Positions 50,650 to 59,421 of a DNA stretch of 64,000 nt are shown piece by piece. Location: positions 1-64,000 of the forward strand of contig CALRJY020000020.1 in the NCBI GenBank assembly GCA_943367715.1, read 5' to 3'. The position numbers and the translations under genes were made by a program. A model generated the notes under the pieces. It worked only from the letters and a program-made list of their open reading frames with translations. It did no database searches and was not told the DNA's origin. How positions within the stretch are numbered: the stretch's first letter is position 1; each line of letters opens with the position of its first letter. The DNA comes from JAEYXS01 sp943367715. Its GTDB lineage: Bacteria > Verrucomicrobiota > Verrucomicrobiia > Limisphaerales > JAEYXS01.

Positions 50650-52101
50650 ATGAAGATACTAAAACTGCTCTTATGTACAATCGCGCTCGGGCTTGTCCCT
50701 TGGCTCGCAATGGCAGCAGATGCACCTCCTGCTGCAGAAGTGGTAGCTGCGGCTACTAACGCGGTGACGGCTGCCGTGGCTCCCGCCGCACCAGCACCCG
50801 ATCCCACGGCTACGCTGAAGATCGGTTTGGATACCGTTTGGGTGCTGGTGACCGCAGCATTGGTGTTTTGGATGAACGCAGGCTTTGCCTGCGTTGAATC
50901 CGGCATGTGTCAATCTAAGAACACCGCGAACATTCTCGCCAAGAACTTCGTGGTGTTTGCCTGCGCCTCGCTTTCTTACTACTTCATCGGGTGGGGGTTG
51001 ATGTTCGGTGACGGTAACGGGTTCATGGGCATGGAAGGCATCTCCATGTTGAAAGGCGAAGATAACAGCCCTGCGACCGGTGCTGATTATAAAGGCGTTT
51101 ATGATGCGATCAGCTGGACGGGCGTTCCCTTGTTCGCCAAGTTCTTCTTCCAACTTGTGTTTGCCGGCACTGCCGCGACGATTGTTTCCGGCGCCGTGGC
51201 GGAACGTATCAAATTCGGCTCCTTCGTAGTGTTCAGCTTTATCCTGGTCGCCTTTCTGTATCCGATCACAGGTCACTGGATCTGGGGTGGTGGCTGGCTG
51301 CAGACCGGTGGTTTCTGGGATTTTGCCGGCTCGACGGTGGTTCACTCCATGGGTGGCTGGGCCGCTCTGGCTGGTGTGCTTGTGCTCGGAGCGCGTAAGG
51401 GCAAGTTCAGTGCCGATGGCAAAGTTCATCCGTTCCCAGGCCATAGCATCGCGATGTCCACGATCGGTGTCTTCATTCTCTGGCTCGGCTGGTTCGGGTT
51501 CAACCCGGGTTCCACGATGGCTGTGGGTGATGGCAAAGCCATGGCCCATATTTTCGTGACCACGAACACGGCTGCGGTGACGGGGATCATCACTTCCATG
51601 CTTACCGCCTGGTTCTTGTTGGGTAAACCAGACGTGTCCATGGTGCTGAATGGTTGCTTGGCTGGTTTGGTGGCCATCACAGCTCCCTGTGCGTATGTGA
51701 CGGTGCCGGCCGCCATCATCATTGGTGGTGTGGCGGGTGTGCTGGTGGTCATCTCGGTGCTCTTCTTCGACAAAATGCGGATTGATGACCCGGTCGGTGC
51801 GCTCTCGGTGCACTTGGCCAACGGCGTGTGGGGTACGTTGGCGCTGGGGCTGTTCGCTGATGCCACAGTGGCCAAAGAGATTGCCGGGATCGAACTGGTC
51901 GGTGGCATGAAACAGTTCCTCATCCAGTTCAAGGGTGTGGCTGCCGTGGGCGTCTTCACCTTCGTGATCTCCTACGTCGTGTGGCAAGTGCTCAAGGTCA
52001 CCATGGGCCTGCGCGTCACTGCGGAAGAGGAACAAGAGGGCTTGGACATCGGCGAGCATGGCAACGAGGCGTATCCCGACTTCGTCATCAACAGCAAGTA
52101 A
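50650..52101 (+). CDS. amt: Ammonium transporter Amt
   Basis: 483 residues from the ATG at 50650. A signal peptide and an Ala/Pro-rich segment (about 25-55) precede the 11-helix core. The twin His are seen in STVVHSMGGWAAL and LSVHLANGVWG; NAGFACVESGMCQSKNT is the conserved first-helix segment. It carries ammonium or ammonia across the inner membrane. It ends 19 bp before the PII gene, which blocks it when nitrogen is plentiful. Confidence 0.96.
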   Translation: MKILKLLLCTIALGLVPWLAMAADAPPAAEVVAAATNAVTAAVAPAAPAPDPTATLKIGLDTVWVLVTAALVFWMNAGFACVESGMCQSKNTANILAKNFVVFACASLSYYFIGWGLMFGDGNGFMGMEGISMLKGEDNSPATGADYKGVYDAISWTGVPLFAKFFFQLVFAGTAATIVSGAVAERIKFGSFVVFSFILVAFLYPITGHWIWGGGWLQTGGFWDFAGSTVVHSMGGWAALAGVLVLGARKGKFSADGKVHPFPGHSIAMSTIGVFILWLGWFGFNPGSTMAVGDGKAMAHIFVTTNTAAVTGIITSMLTAWFLLGKPDVSMVLNGCLAGLVAITAPCAYVTVPAAIIIGGVAGVLVVISVLFFDKMRIDDPVGALSVHLANGVWGTLALGLFADATVAKEIAGIELVGGMKQFLIQFKGVAAVGVFTFVISYVVWQVLKVTMGLRVTAEEEQEGLDIGEHGNEAYPDFVINSK

Positions 52102-52120
52102 TCTGGCAACCTAACAGGCT

Positions 52121-52459
52121 ATGAAAAAAATCGAAGCAGTCATCAAGCCCTTCAAGCTGGACGAGGTGAAGGAAGCGCTCACCGCCCTCGGCGTGCTGGG
52201 TATGACGGTCACCGAGGTCAAGGGCTTCGGCCGCCAAAAGGGGCATACGGAGATCTACCGTGGCTCCGAATACACGGTGGAGTTCCTGCCCAAGATCAAA
52301 CTGGAGCTCGTCGTGGCCGATAGCATGACCGCCCCGGCTGTGGAAGCGATCCTGAAGGCCGCAAAGACCGGCAAGATCGGTGACGGCAAGGTGTTCGTCA
52401 TGCCGATTGACAACATCATCCGTATCCGCACGGATGAGACGGGCGAGCAGGCCGTATAG
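52121..52459 (+). CDS. glnK: Nitrogen regulatory protein PII (GlnK)
   Basis: 112 residues, the usual length. MKKIEAVIKPFKLDEVKEAL is the typical start; the T-loop reads GRQKGHTEIYRGSEYTVEF with Tyr51 as the possible uridylylation site; TGKIGDGKVFVMPI is the C-terminal signature. It binds ATP/ADP and 2-oxoglutarate and controls Amt. The adjacent amt gene supports GlnK and not GlnB. Followed by a terminator. Confidence 0.96.
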   Translation: MKKIEAVIKPFKLDEVKEALTALGVLGMTVTEVKGFGRQKGHTEIYRGSEYTVEFLPKIKLELVVADSMTAPAVEAILKAAKTGKIGDGKVFVMPIDNIIRIRTDETGEQAV

Positions 52460-52480
52460 TTTTGGTTAAGTGAATACACA

Positions 52481-52516
52481 AAGGCCCGGACATCATGTCC
52501 GGGCCTTTCTTCTTTT
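52481..52516 (+). terminator. Terminator after glnK, perhaps bidirectional
   Basis: AAGGCCCGGACAT and its complement ATGTCCGGGCCTT form a stem of about 12-13 bp, followed on plus by TCTTCTTTT. The minus-strand side has only TTTG, so it may weakly serve the converging dienelactone hydrolase gene (stop at 52540) as well. Confidence 0.9.
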
Positions 52517-52539
52517 GGAGATTAGCGAGGACTGGCTCT

Positions 52540-53331
52540 TTAGTGCTTCGACTCCTTCGGACCACCTTCGGTTATGACACGTTGATCTCCTTCGCCGAGC
52601 TTGCGTTTGAACAATCCGATGGCCATCTGATAGCATTGTATCGCTAGGGCGGGGTCGTAACGATGTCCCTCATCGCGCAGGAAAGCGTGCTGGCCGTTGA
52701 ATTCGTGCCAGGTGAAATGGATGCCCGCCTTCAGCATGAGTTGATAAATGAGGGCGCGGCCTTCGTCCGGCACATGCGGGTCCTGACGGCCCCAGATCAT
52801 CATCATCTCGCCCCGGACTTCCTTCATGCGATCTTGCGTGTCATCCTTCATCCCTTGGCCGAGGCCGCGCTTGTGGATGTCCGTGGCGTAGAAGCAAACA
52901 GCGGCCTGCACGTCGGGATTCAAAGCAGCGCGGAAGGCGAGATGACCGCCGATGCAGATGCCCATCACGCCCAGATTGCCGGTGCAATGCGGATTCGCCA
53001 GCAAGGCGTCGAGCGCACAACGGGCATCCGAATCATAGCTCGCGAGCGGCTTGGAGATCTTCAACTCATTGCCGCGATTCGCTCCGGCCTGGTCATAGGC
53101 GAGCACGGTGCCAGCCGGTTCGAACTCATGATAGATCTCCGGCACGGCTACCACGAAGCCATGTCCGGCAAGCATGGCCGCAGTGCGACGGATGGGACCG
53201 GTCACTTGAAAAATCTCCGAATAGAGAAGGATGCCAGGATAACGGCCGGGAGCGGCTGGCCGAAGAATGTACGTGCGCATGGGACCGCTCGGGGTCAGCA
53301 CGTCCTCAAACTCGCTGTCGATGATCGTCAT
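52540..53331 (-). CDS. Dienelactone hydrolase-family protein
   Basis: 263 residues, alpha/beta hydrolase. The nucleophile is Cys in GVMGICIGGHLA; the acid is D in WGRQDPHVPDEGR, and the His in FNGQHAFLRD. This triad (C-D-H) is typical of DLH enzymes, which open lactone rings or act as esterases. No chlorocatechol genes are near, so it likely has a general esterase role. Cytoplasmic. Confidence 0.9.
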   Translation of the reverse strand: MTIIDSEFEDVLTPSGPMRTYILRPAAPGRYPGILLYSEIFQVTGPIRRTAAMLAGHGFVVAVPEIYHEFEPAGTVLAYDQAGANRGNELKISKPLASYDSDARCALDALLANPHCTGNLGVMGICIGGHLAFRAALNPDVQAAVCFYATDIHKRGLGQGMKDDTQDRMKEVRGEMMMIWGRQDPHVPDEGRALIYQLMLKAGIHFTWHEFNGQHAFLRDEGHRYDPALAIQCYQMAIGLFKRKLGEGDQRVITEGGPKESKH

Positions 53332-53519
53332 GGTGTCTCCGGCTAAGTGTGTTTATGGCGGGTGTGTCTGGCTGTTGTTAGTAAGCCATGGACTTGCCTG
53401 CGGTCAACGCTACAGTGGCATTTGCTGTGCTTTTCGAGAGGGAAATCCGCGAGGTCAACTTTTCTTGCCCTTGCAGCGCGCCATTCGGCTCCGATTCTAC
53501 CGCCATCCAGCCGTTCAAC

Positions 53520-55049
53520 TCACACCGCTACGTGACGTGCCTGTCGTTTCGGCCCGGCGATTTTCTCACGCGAAGGACTGGGATGTTTCTCTTCGGTCAA
53601 ATGTTCGCGCAGGAACTCGGGCTTGTCCTTGCGACCGGCACGCTGAAAATCTTTCCACAAAGACAACGCTACCGGCTCGATGGCCATCGCCCGCACGGTG
53701 GTGAGGAACTCGAAGAGGAACTCCATCAAGCGGGGCAGGGCGATCTGGTTGGTGCGACCGACGCGTTGATATAGCCACTCTGTCCACTCCATGAAGGCGT
53801 TAAATGCGGAGGGCTGCTCGTGCCAGATAAGCGCGGTGGTTTCTACGAAGTTGCCACTGTTGCCCACCAAATCCCAGAAGCGGGCGAAGCGGCGCATCTT
53901 TTGCATCGTGGCGAAGTCGAGATCACGATTCTGCAAAATCTCGTAAGGCGTCTGCGCGCTGTAGAGCATCGTGAACTCTTTATCATGCCGCACGATGGGC
54001 GTGCCGCGCAGGCGCTTGAGGATGCCGACTTGGATCTCCTGCGGCTTCAGCGCGATGAGGCGATCAAAGCCCGCTGCGAAACTTTCCAGCGTTTCCCCTG
54101 GCAGCCCGACGATGAGATCGGCGTGGATATGCACGCCGGTATGCTCGCGCAGGTAGCGGAAGTTATCGGCCAACTTCGTGTAATCTTGGCGGCGGCTGAT
54201 GTTCTTGCCGACTTCGGTGTTAAAAGTCTGGATGCCGACTTCGAGCTGCACGCCGCCGAGCGGAAACCTGGCAATGAGTTCGCGCAAGGCTTCCGGCAAA
54301 CGGTCCGGCACCATCTCGAAATGCACGAAGAGATCGGGCTGCCAGCGGTCGAGGAAGAATTGGAGGATGGCCTTACTGATGTTCAGGTTCAGGTTGAACG
54401 TGCGGTCCACGAACTTGAACTGCTTCAAGCCGCGATCCAACAGCTTCTGGCACTCGGCGAGAATCACCTCAACCGGCACCTGACGCACGGGGATATCGAG
54501 TGAGGACAGGCAGAACTCGCAGGTGAACGGACACCCGCGCGAGGCTTCCACATAGACGATGCGGTGGGCGACATCGTCTTCGTTGTAGAAATCGTAGGGG
54601 AGCTTGATCTGGCTAAAGTCGGGCAGGGGAGCCGCCATGATCTTTTGCGGCGGACGCTCACCAGCCAGCAGCTTGCGGCAGAGCTTGGCGAATTCCAGAT
54701 CGGCCTCGCCGGTGATGACGTAATCCGCCAGCGCGACGATCTCCTGGCCTTCCGTCTCATAGCTCACCTCGGGTCCGCCGAGCACGATGATAAGGTCTGG
54801 CCGGATGCGTTTCAGTGCGGAGATGACCTCGCGCGTCTGCACCGTGTTCCAGATATACACGCCGAAGCCGATGATCTGCGGATTGCGCGCCAGCAAGACC
54901 TCCGCTATGTCCAAGGCACGCTGGTTGATATCGAACTCCACGAGACACGTACGCGCCTGCAGCTCGCCCATATTGGCCAGCAGATAGCGCAGGCCAAAGG
55001 CGGCATGAATGTACTTCGCGTTAAGCGTGGTCAGAACAACGTCAGCCAT
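53520..55049 (-). CDS. B12-binding radical SAM protein (DUF4080-like)
   Basis: 509 residues from the ATG at 55049. The N-terminal cobalamin-binding fold runs to about residue 130 (ADVVLTTLNAKYIHAAFGL and IIVLGGPEVSYE). The radical SAM cluster motif is SRGCPFTCEFCLSS, followed by VQLEVGIQTFN and ADLIVGLPGET. A C-terminal DUF4080 domain of about 150 residues follows. Such proteins methylate or rearrange unknown substrates. A basic tail ends the protein. No partner gene is evident. Confidence 0.9.
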   Translation of the reverse strand: MADVVLTTLNAKYIHAAFGLRYLLANMGELQARTCLVEFDINQRALDIAEVLLARNPQIIGFGVYIWNTVQTREVISALKRIRPDLIIVLGGPEVSYETEGQEIVALADYVITGEADLEFAKLCRKLLAGERPPQKIMAAPLPDFSQIKLPYDFYNEDDVAHRIVYVEASRGCPFTCEFCLSSLDIPVRQVPVEVILAECQKLLDRGLKQFKFVDRTFNLNLNISKAILQFFLDRWQPDLFVHFEMVPDRLPEALRELIARFPLGGVQLEVGIQTFNTEVGKNISRRQDYTKLADNFRYLREHTGVHIHADLIVGLPGETLESFAAGFDRLIALKPQEIQVGILKRLRGTPIVRHDKEFTMLYSAQTPYEILQNRDLDFATMQKMRRFARFWDLVGNSGNFVETTALIWHEQPSAFNAFMEWTEWLYQRVGRTNQIALPRLMEFLFEFLTTVRAMAIEPVALSLWKDFQRAGRKDKPEFLREHLTEEKHPSPSREKIAGPKRQARHVAV

Positions 55050-55121
55050 GACAGGGGGATAGTGTATTACATCGAAAGCACCCAATACCAAGCCCAAAGG
55101 TGCGCTTCAGAACGATCCTGA

Positions 55122-55544
55122 TCAGGTTTCGTCATACTCATAGCCGGGCGGGCGGAACTCGCTCTTGATGCGACCGATGATTTCGCCCCGGCGTGATTCC
55201 GCCCATTCAGGAAGTTTTAACGCGTCAGGGCCAAGGTAGATGACATGGTGGGCTTTTCCCACCAGCAACTCTCCTCCGACTTCAATCCGATGCCAGGTTC
55301 CGTCCTTGAGTTCCTCATAATACATCGCATCCCGGCCGATATGGCCCACCCGCCAGCCGCGCTGCCGATTCCGCCTCTGCTCAATCCAGCCGCGTATCAA
55401 GGCGATCGATAACCAGACGGCAACAGCAATGGAGACATAGAGTGGATAGCGTTTGGCCGTCTCCCAAAACAAGGCGCAGACGATGACGACTATCGTTACC
55501 GGTAAAACGAGATAACGAAGAAGGTGCAAAACGTCTTTGAACAT
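55122..55544 (-). CDS. Small membrane protein, unknown function
   Basis: 140 residues. Two membrane helices (about 10-28 and 35-52) are followed by a basic segment (IEQRRNRQRG) and a soluble domain of about 80 residues with IGRDAMYYEELKDGTWHRIEV. Unrecognised. It is 72 bp upstream of the radical SAM gene on the same strand. Confidence 0.7.
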   Translation of the reverse strand: MFKDVLHLLRYLVLPVTIVVIVCALFWETAKRYPLYVSIAVAVWLSIALIRGWIEQRRNRQRGWRVGHIGRDAMYYEELKDGTWHRIEVGGELLVGKAHHVIYLGPDALKLPEWAESRRGEIIGRIKSEFRPPGYEYDET

Positions 55545-55668
55545 ACAATGACGAGTCCGTGTAACTCAGGGACATCCGGTTGTCCAAAAGAATCAAAAAC
55601 GGAGAGATACCCTTAGGTTAATATCAAGATGGCTGGACAATCAAAATTGTTCATCTCATCGTGACTGC

Positions 55669-56418
55669 ATGACTACCGGCGCATCACTTCAACTTTTTCG
55701 TGCGAATACTTTCCGATTGGCGGTCCTCTACTTAGGAGCAGCGGTGATCTTGATGATACCGGTGCGGGGTTCGGCGGCGCAGTTCGTATTGTTTGATCAG
55801 ACGTTCACGTTCACGAAGGAGGATGCGCAGAATTCCAAGCCGAGCAAATCTCACTATTACGTGAAGGGGGACAGGATTAGCGCAGATCGGCCGAAGGATT
55901 GGACGGCGCCGGTGGATTATCGCAATGGTACGGCGCATATCCGGCTGGAAGTGCTGGAGAAGGCGCCGGGCGGTGAAGCGACGACCTGGAGCGTGTGCTA
56001 CATCCCGAACAAAGGGCAGGGGAATGGCTACGGCTGCTTCAATACGGATGTGTACAAGGAGAAGGGCGTCTATGAAAAAGACGTCTCAATGAAGACGTTT
56101 TGGCAGAATGAAGGCATCGTCTGGTCAGAGGGCATCAAGCAGATGGATCTGGTCATCAAAGACAATAAAAACGTCAAAGCGCACGAACGGGCGGATATGG
56201 AAAAGTTCGTCCCCACGAAGGTGCGGATGACGGTGATCCAAGTATCCGCCGGGGCGAAGTATGATCCAACCTTGGTGCCGGGCCTGCCCAAGACGGTGAC
56301 TCCTCCCGCCACCAAGGATGGGAAATCGAAGGAATCATCGAGGCCGAAGAGCGCGAGCCTGCCGGTGATGCCAGCAGCAGCGACCGCCTGTTGCGGTGAG
56401 GCGAAGAAGCCGCAATGA
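55669..56418 (+). CDS. Secreted protein of unknown function
   Basis: 249 residues with a hydrophobic signal (LAVLYLGAAVILMIPVRGSAA). A beta-rich region with QFVLFDQTFTFTKEDA and EVLEKAPGGEATTWSVCYIPN follows; it resembles polysaccharide-lyase-type jelly rolls only weakly. The C-terminus is a Lys/Pro/Ser linker ending in CCGEAKKPQ, where a Cys pair may bind a metal. Stands before the receiver-like gene by 57 bp, probably in a separate operon. Confidence 0.65.
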   Translation: MTTGASLQLFRANTFRLAVLYLGAAVILMIPVRGSAAQFVLFDQTFTFTKEDAQNSKPSKSHYYVKGDRISADRPKDWTAPVDYRNGTAHIRLEVLEKAPGGEATTWSVCYIPNKGQGNGYGCFNTDVYKEKGVYEKDVSMKTFWQNEGIVWSEGIKQMDLVIKDNKNVKAHERADMEKFVPTKVRMTVIQVSAGAKYDPTLVPGLPKTVTPPATKDGKSKESSRPKSASLPVMPAAATACCGEAKKPQ

Positions 56419-56474
56419 TTCCTTTCGTGAAAAATTTTGCATTTTTGCAGTCGCTGTAACAATCTCTCCGCCGC

Positions 56475-56846
56475 ATGACGCAACCGCTCGCGTTTGTCCT
56501 CTATGAGAGTCTCCTGCCCGGCAGCCAATTGGCAAACCGGTTGCGAGACCTGGGCTATCGCGTGTCCACGGTGCCGGATGCACAGCAACTGGTGGCGCAG
56601 GCCGAAGCGGAAAAGCCGATGGTGCTGGTGATGGATGTTTACAGTTCCGTGGCCGATGTCTGCGGAGTCTTGCGGGATTTCCGGCAGAATGAGGCCACGT
56701 CACACATCCCCGTGCTGGCCTATTACTCGGCCAAGCATAAGGAACTGCAAGCGTCAGCAGTGGAGGCGGGAGCGACGTTGGTGGCCAGCGATGCAGCATT
56801 GCTGGGACAACTGCCACGGATGCTGGAACAAGTCCTTGAAGTGTAA
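56475..56846 (+). CDS. Atypical receiver-domain protein (pseudo-receiver)
   Basis: 123 residues, a lone receiver fold. The likely phospho-Asp is in MVLVMDVYSS (about residue 54). The usual acidic pair at the N-terminus is missing (FVLYESLLPG) and the conserved Lys near the end is not seen (ATLVASDAALL). So phosphorylation is doubtful and it may act as a protein-binding module. It is 27 bp upstream of hemQ, suggesting an operon. Confidence 0.7.
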   Translation: MTQPLAFVLYESLLPGSQLANRLRDLGYRVSTVPDAQQLVAQAEAEKPMVLVMDVYSSVADVCGVLRDFRQNEATSHIPVLAYYSAKHKELQASAVEAGATLVASDAALLGQLPRMLEQVLEV

Positions 56847-56872
56847 GTGATATTTCTTCGTCCGAACCTATT

Positions 56873-57688
56873 ATGAGTCTTCCTGAAGTGAAATTGTCCA
56901 TGGGCATCCACGTGATGCACCTGTTCTACAATATTGATCGCGTGCGCTGGAGCCAGTTGCCGGCGGGTGAGAGCAAAGCGGTGCAGGCACGTGTCGAAGC
57001 CTTGGTAGCGGCAAACAGCAATGCCTGCCAACCACGCCTCACGACGTATGCGACGGTGGGCGGCAAGGCGGACATCGCGTTCATCCTGTACAATGCCGAT
57101 GGTGCCAAGCTGGCGCAGATGCATCGCGATCTGGAAGCAGCGTTTCCGCCGGGTGCGTTGCTACGGGTTTACAACTACCTGAGCATCACGGAACTCTCGG
57201 AGTATGGCTCCACGGAAGAAGATTATAAGAACATGCTGATCCGGGGGGAGAAGCTGGAGCCGGGCACGGAGGCGTTCAACAAGCGCTTCGCCGAGATGCT
57301 GGAGAAGAAGAAGGAATACGAGTATTACCGCCTGAATCCGGAATTGCAGGATTGGGAGATCATGAGCTTCTACGGCATGAGCAAGCGCAGGGAGGGTAAT
57401 GACAACTGGTACAGCCTGGATGCAGACGCCCGGAAGAAGCTGATGGGCGGTCATGCACGGGTAGGACGCAAGTATGGCGGGCGGGTGAGCCAGCTCATCT
57501 CATCCTCAACCGGCCTGGACGAGTGGGAATGGGGTGTCACCCTGGTGGCGCATCAGATGGATGCCTTGCGAGATATCGTCTATGAGATGCGTTTTGATGA
57601 AGTGAGCGCCCGGTATGGTGAATTTGGGCCATTTTACATCAGTTTGCGGCTATCGGTAGCAGATATTTGGGAGCATCTTAAGCTCTGA
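56873..57688 (+). CDS. hemQ: Coproheme decarboxylase HemQ (chlorite dismutase family)
   Basis: 271 residues. The C-terminal half has FYGMSKRREGNDNWY (Tyr167, the catalytic tyrosine of the YPMSKRR motif), then MGGHARVGRKYGG with the axial heme His194, and GLDEWEWGVTLV and YEMRFDEVSARYGEFGPFY, which are the family hallmarks. It turns coproheme III to heme b with peroxide in the coproporphyrin-dependent pathway. The length is usual for HemQ, and the FGPFY end separates it from true chlorite dismutases. Confidence 0.93.
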   Translation: MSLPEVKLSMGIHVMHLFYNIDRVRWSQLPAGESKAVQARVEALVAANSNACQPRLTTYATVGGKADIAFILYNADGAKLAQMHRDLEAAFPPGALLRVYNYLSITELSEYGSTEEDYKNMLIRGEKLEPGTEAFNKRFAEMLEKKKEYEYYRLNPELQDWEIMSFYGMSKRREGNDNWYSLDADARKKLMGGHARVGRKYGGRVSQLISSSTGLDEWEWGVTLVAHQMDALRDIVYEMRFDEVSARYGEFGPFYISLRLSVADIWEHLKL

Positions 57689-57816
57689 TTTGGCGATTAG
57701 CAGATGGGATAGCCCTTTCTGCCTATTAGCTGGTCTCAACTTGACGATTTTTGGACACAGGAGCTAAATCGTCTCAGTTCGCCATTAGTTTTTATGTCTG
57801 CAGGACTAGCATTTGA

Positions 57817-57853
57817 GCGCAAGCACGAGGATATGCTTGCGCTTTTGTTTTTC
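57817..57853 (+). terminator. Hairpin with T-run between hemQ and cspA
   Basis: AGCGCAAGCA (57817-57826) and TGCTTGCGCT (57835-57844) form a perfect 10-bp stem with an 8-nt loop, followed by TTTGTTTTT. It is 128 bp past the hemQ stop and 39 bp before the cspA start, so it is either the hemQ terminator or a hairpin in the cspA leader. Confidence 0.85.
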
Positions 57854-57891
57854 CGGACAGGCGCTGGGCGGACCAACGCAGGAGACGCTGT

Positions 57892-58104
57892 ATGGCAAGT
57901 GGCAAAGTAAAGTGGTTCGACAATAAGAAGGGTTATGGCTTCATCGCTCAGGACACCGGTGAAGACATCTTCGTGCATCACACCTCCATCACCGGTCAGG
58001 GCTACAAAACCCTGAACGAAGGTGAGCAGGTGGATTACGAGGTGGTGCAGGGCGTGAAGGGCTTGAAAGCCCAGAACGTCCATCGTGCCGAGGCGCAAGC
58101 CTAA
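57892..58104 (+). CDS. Cold-shock domain protein (CspA family)
   Basis: 70 residues. RNP1 KGYGFI and RNP2 DIFVHH are intact in a five-strand OB fold that binds single-stranded RNA/DNA. The ATG is preceded by a strong AGGAGA Shine-Dalgarno at about 57881. The 57817 hairpin lies in the leader region and may matter for cold control. It is followed by hemW 79 bp later. Confidence 0.95.
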   Translation: MASGKVKWFDNKKGYGFIAQDTGEDIFVHHTSITGQGYKTLNEGEQVDYEVVQGVKGLKAQNVHRAEAQA

Positions 58105-58183
58105 GTATCTCGTCGGGCGGGCGGGGTTAGGACCGGGGTGTTTTTCTTTGGCATCCCGGCCAAACGGGGTATCGTCACGGTAT

Positions 58184-59413
58184 ATGACGCCGTTGGCGAG
58201 CCAGTTTGTCCGCAGTCTCTACGTGCATGTGCCCTTTTGTGCGCACAAGTGCGAGTACTGCGCGTTTTTCTCCGAATCAGCCCAGGGCGAGCTTATCAAC
58301 CGTTACGTTTCCGCCTTGGTGCGGGAATTGGAACTGGTTGCGCCGGAGACACGTCCAAATACGGTCTTCTTTGGCGGTGGCACGCCGTCACTCCTGAATC
58401 TCAAGCAGTGGGAACAGGTGCTGAAGGCGTTTGAGCGCCTGAATCTCTTGGGTGCCGCTGAGTGGACGGTGGAGTGCAATCCGGCCACTGTCTCCCTCGA
58501 TAAAGCCAAGTTGTTGCGTGATTACGGGGTGAACCGGATATCCATGGGGGTTCAATCACTAGATGAGAACCTGCTGGAGCGCTTGGGCCGGGTGCATAGC
58601 CGGGAGATGGTCTTCAAGTCTTACGATATTCTTCGTCAGGCAGGCTTCGATAATATCAATCTGGATCTGATGTTCGCCATCCCTACCCAGACGATGGCGG
58701 TCTGGCAGGCGACCTTGCGAGAGACGATTGCCTTGGGCAGCGAGCATCTCTCAAGCTATGAAGTGATCTATGAGGAGGACACGCCGCTCTTTGATCAGTT
58801 ACAGGCGGGCAAGATCGATGTGAACGAGGAATTGGCGGCGGAGATGTATGAGGAGTTGTGCCAATACTCAGGCGAGCAAGGCTATGTGCAGTACGAGGTC
58901 GCGAACTTCGGCCGTAATAAGCCTGCCCAAGGTGAAGTGCCGGAACGCATCCGTAAAATGGCTGAAGCTGATAGCGGACTGCCGGGCGCGGGCGATGCCT
59001 TGATCCCACAGTATGCCTGTCGGCACAATATCAGCTACTGGCGCGGTGTGGATTATCATGGTTTAGGACCGAGTGCGACAGGTTATGTAAGAGGAGTGCG
59101 CACGAAGAATTGGTCGAACACGCAGCTCTATTGCGATCAATTGGAAAAAGGGCAGCGGGCTTTTGAATCCAAGGAAGAGTTGCGGGGATTGCGCAAGGCA
59201 GGTGAAACAGCCGCATTCGGCTTGCGAATGGCAGCCGGTTGGCCGTTGGCGGAGTTCAAGCAACGCACGGAATGTGATCTGCCGAAGGACTGGGCCAAAG
59301 AGGTCGATCAACTCGTGAAGCTGGGGTATGCACAACTGGAACAGGACCGTTTCCGGCTCACACCGACGGGATTACGCTATGCAGATTGGGCAGCGGAACT
59401 GTTTCTGCGCTAG
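58184..59413 (+). CDS. hemW: Heme chaperone/radical SAM protein HemW
   Basis: 409 residues from the ATG at 58184. LYVHVPFCAHKCEYCAFFS has the C-x3-C-x2-C of HemW; a Phe replaces the fourth Cys of coproporphyrinogen dehydrogenase HemN. GGGTPSLL and GVQSLDENLLERLGR are present. An insert of about 30 residues (about positions 275-305, with a run starting RNKPAQGEVPERIRKMAE) sits between YEVANFG and CRHNISYW, which are adjacent in other HemW proteins. The total length is accordingly greater than the usual 380. Likely a heme carrier or transferase. Confidence 0.9.
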   Translation: MTPLASQFVRSLYVHVPFCAHKCEYCAFFSESAQGELINRYVSALVRELELVAPETRPNTVFFGGGTPSLLNLKQWEQVLKAFERLNLLGAAEWTVECNPATVSLDKAKLLRDYGVNRISMGVQSLDENLLERLGRVHSREMVFKSYDILRQAGFDNINLDLMFAIPTQTMAVWQATLRETIALGSEHLSSYEVIYEEDTPLFDQLQAGKIDVNEELAAEMYEELCQYSGEQGYVQYEVANFGRNKPAQGEVPERIRKMAEADSGLPGAGDALIPQYACRHNISYWRGVDYHGLGPSATGYVRGVRTKNWSNTQLYCDQLEKGQRAFESKEELRGLRKAGETAAFGLRMAAGWPLAEFKQRTECDLPKDWAKEVDQLVKLGYAQLEQDRFRLTPTGLRYADWAAELFLR

Positions 59414-59421
59414 ATTAGGGT

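Noticed and set aside
50671..52059. Minus-strand frame of 462 codons opposite amt
   Set aside because: Shadow of the transporter; His/Arg-rich with no membrane segments or domain.
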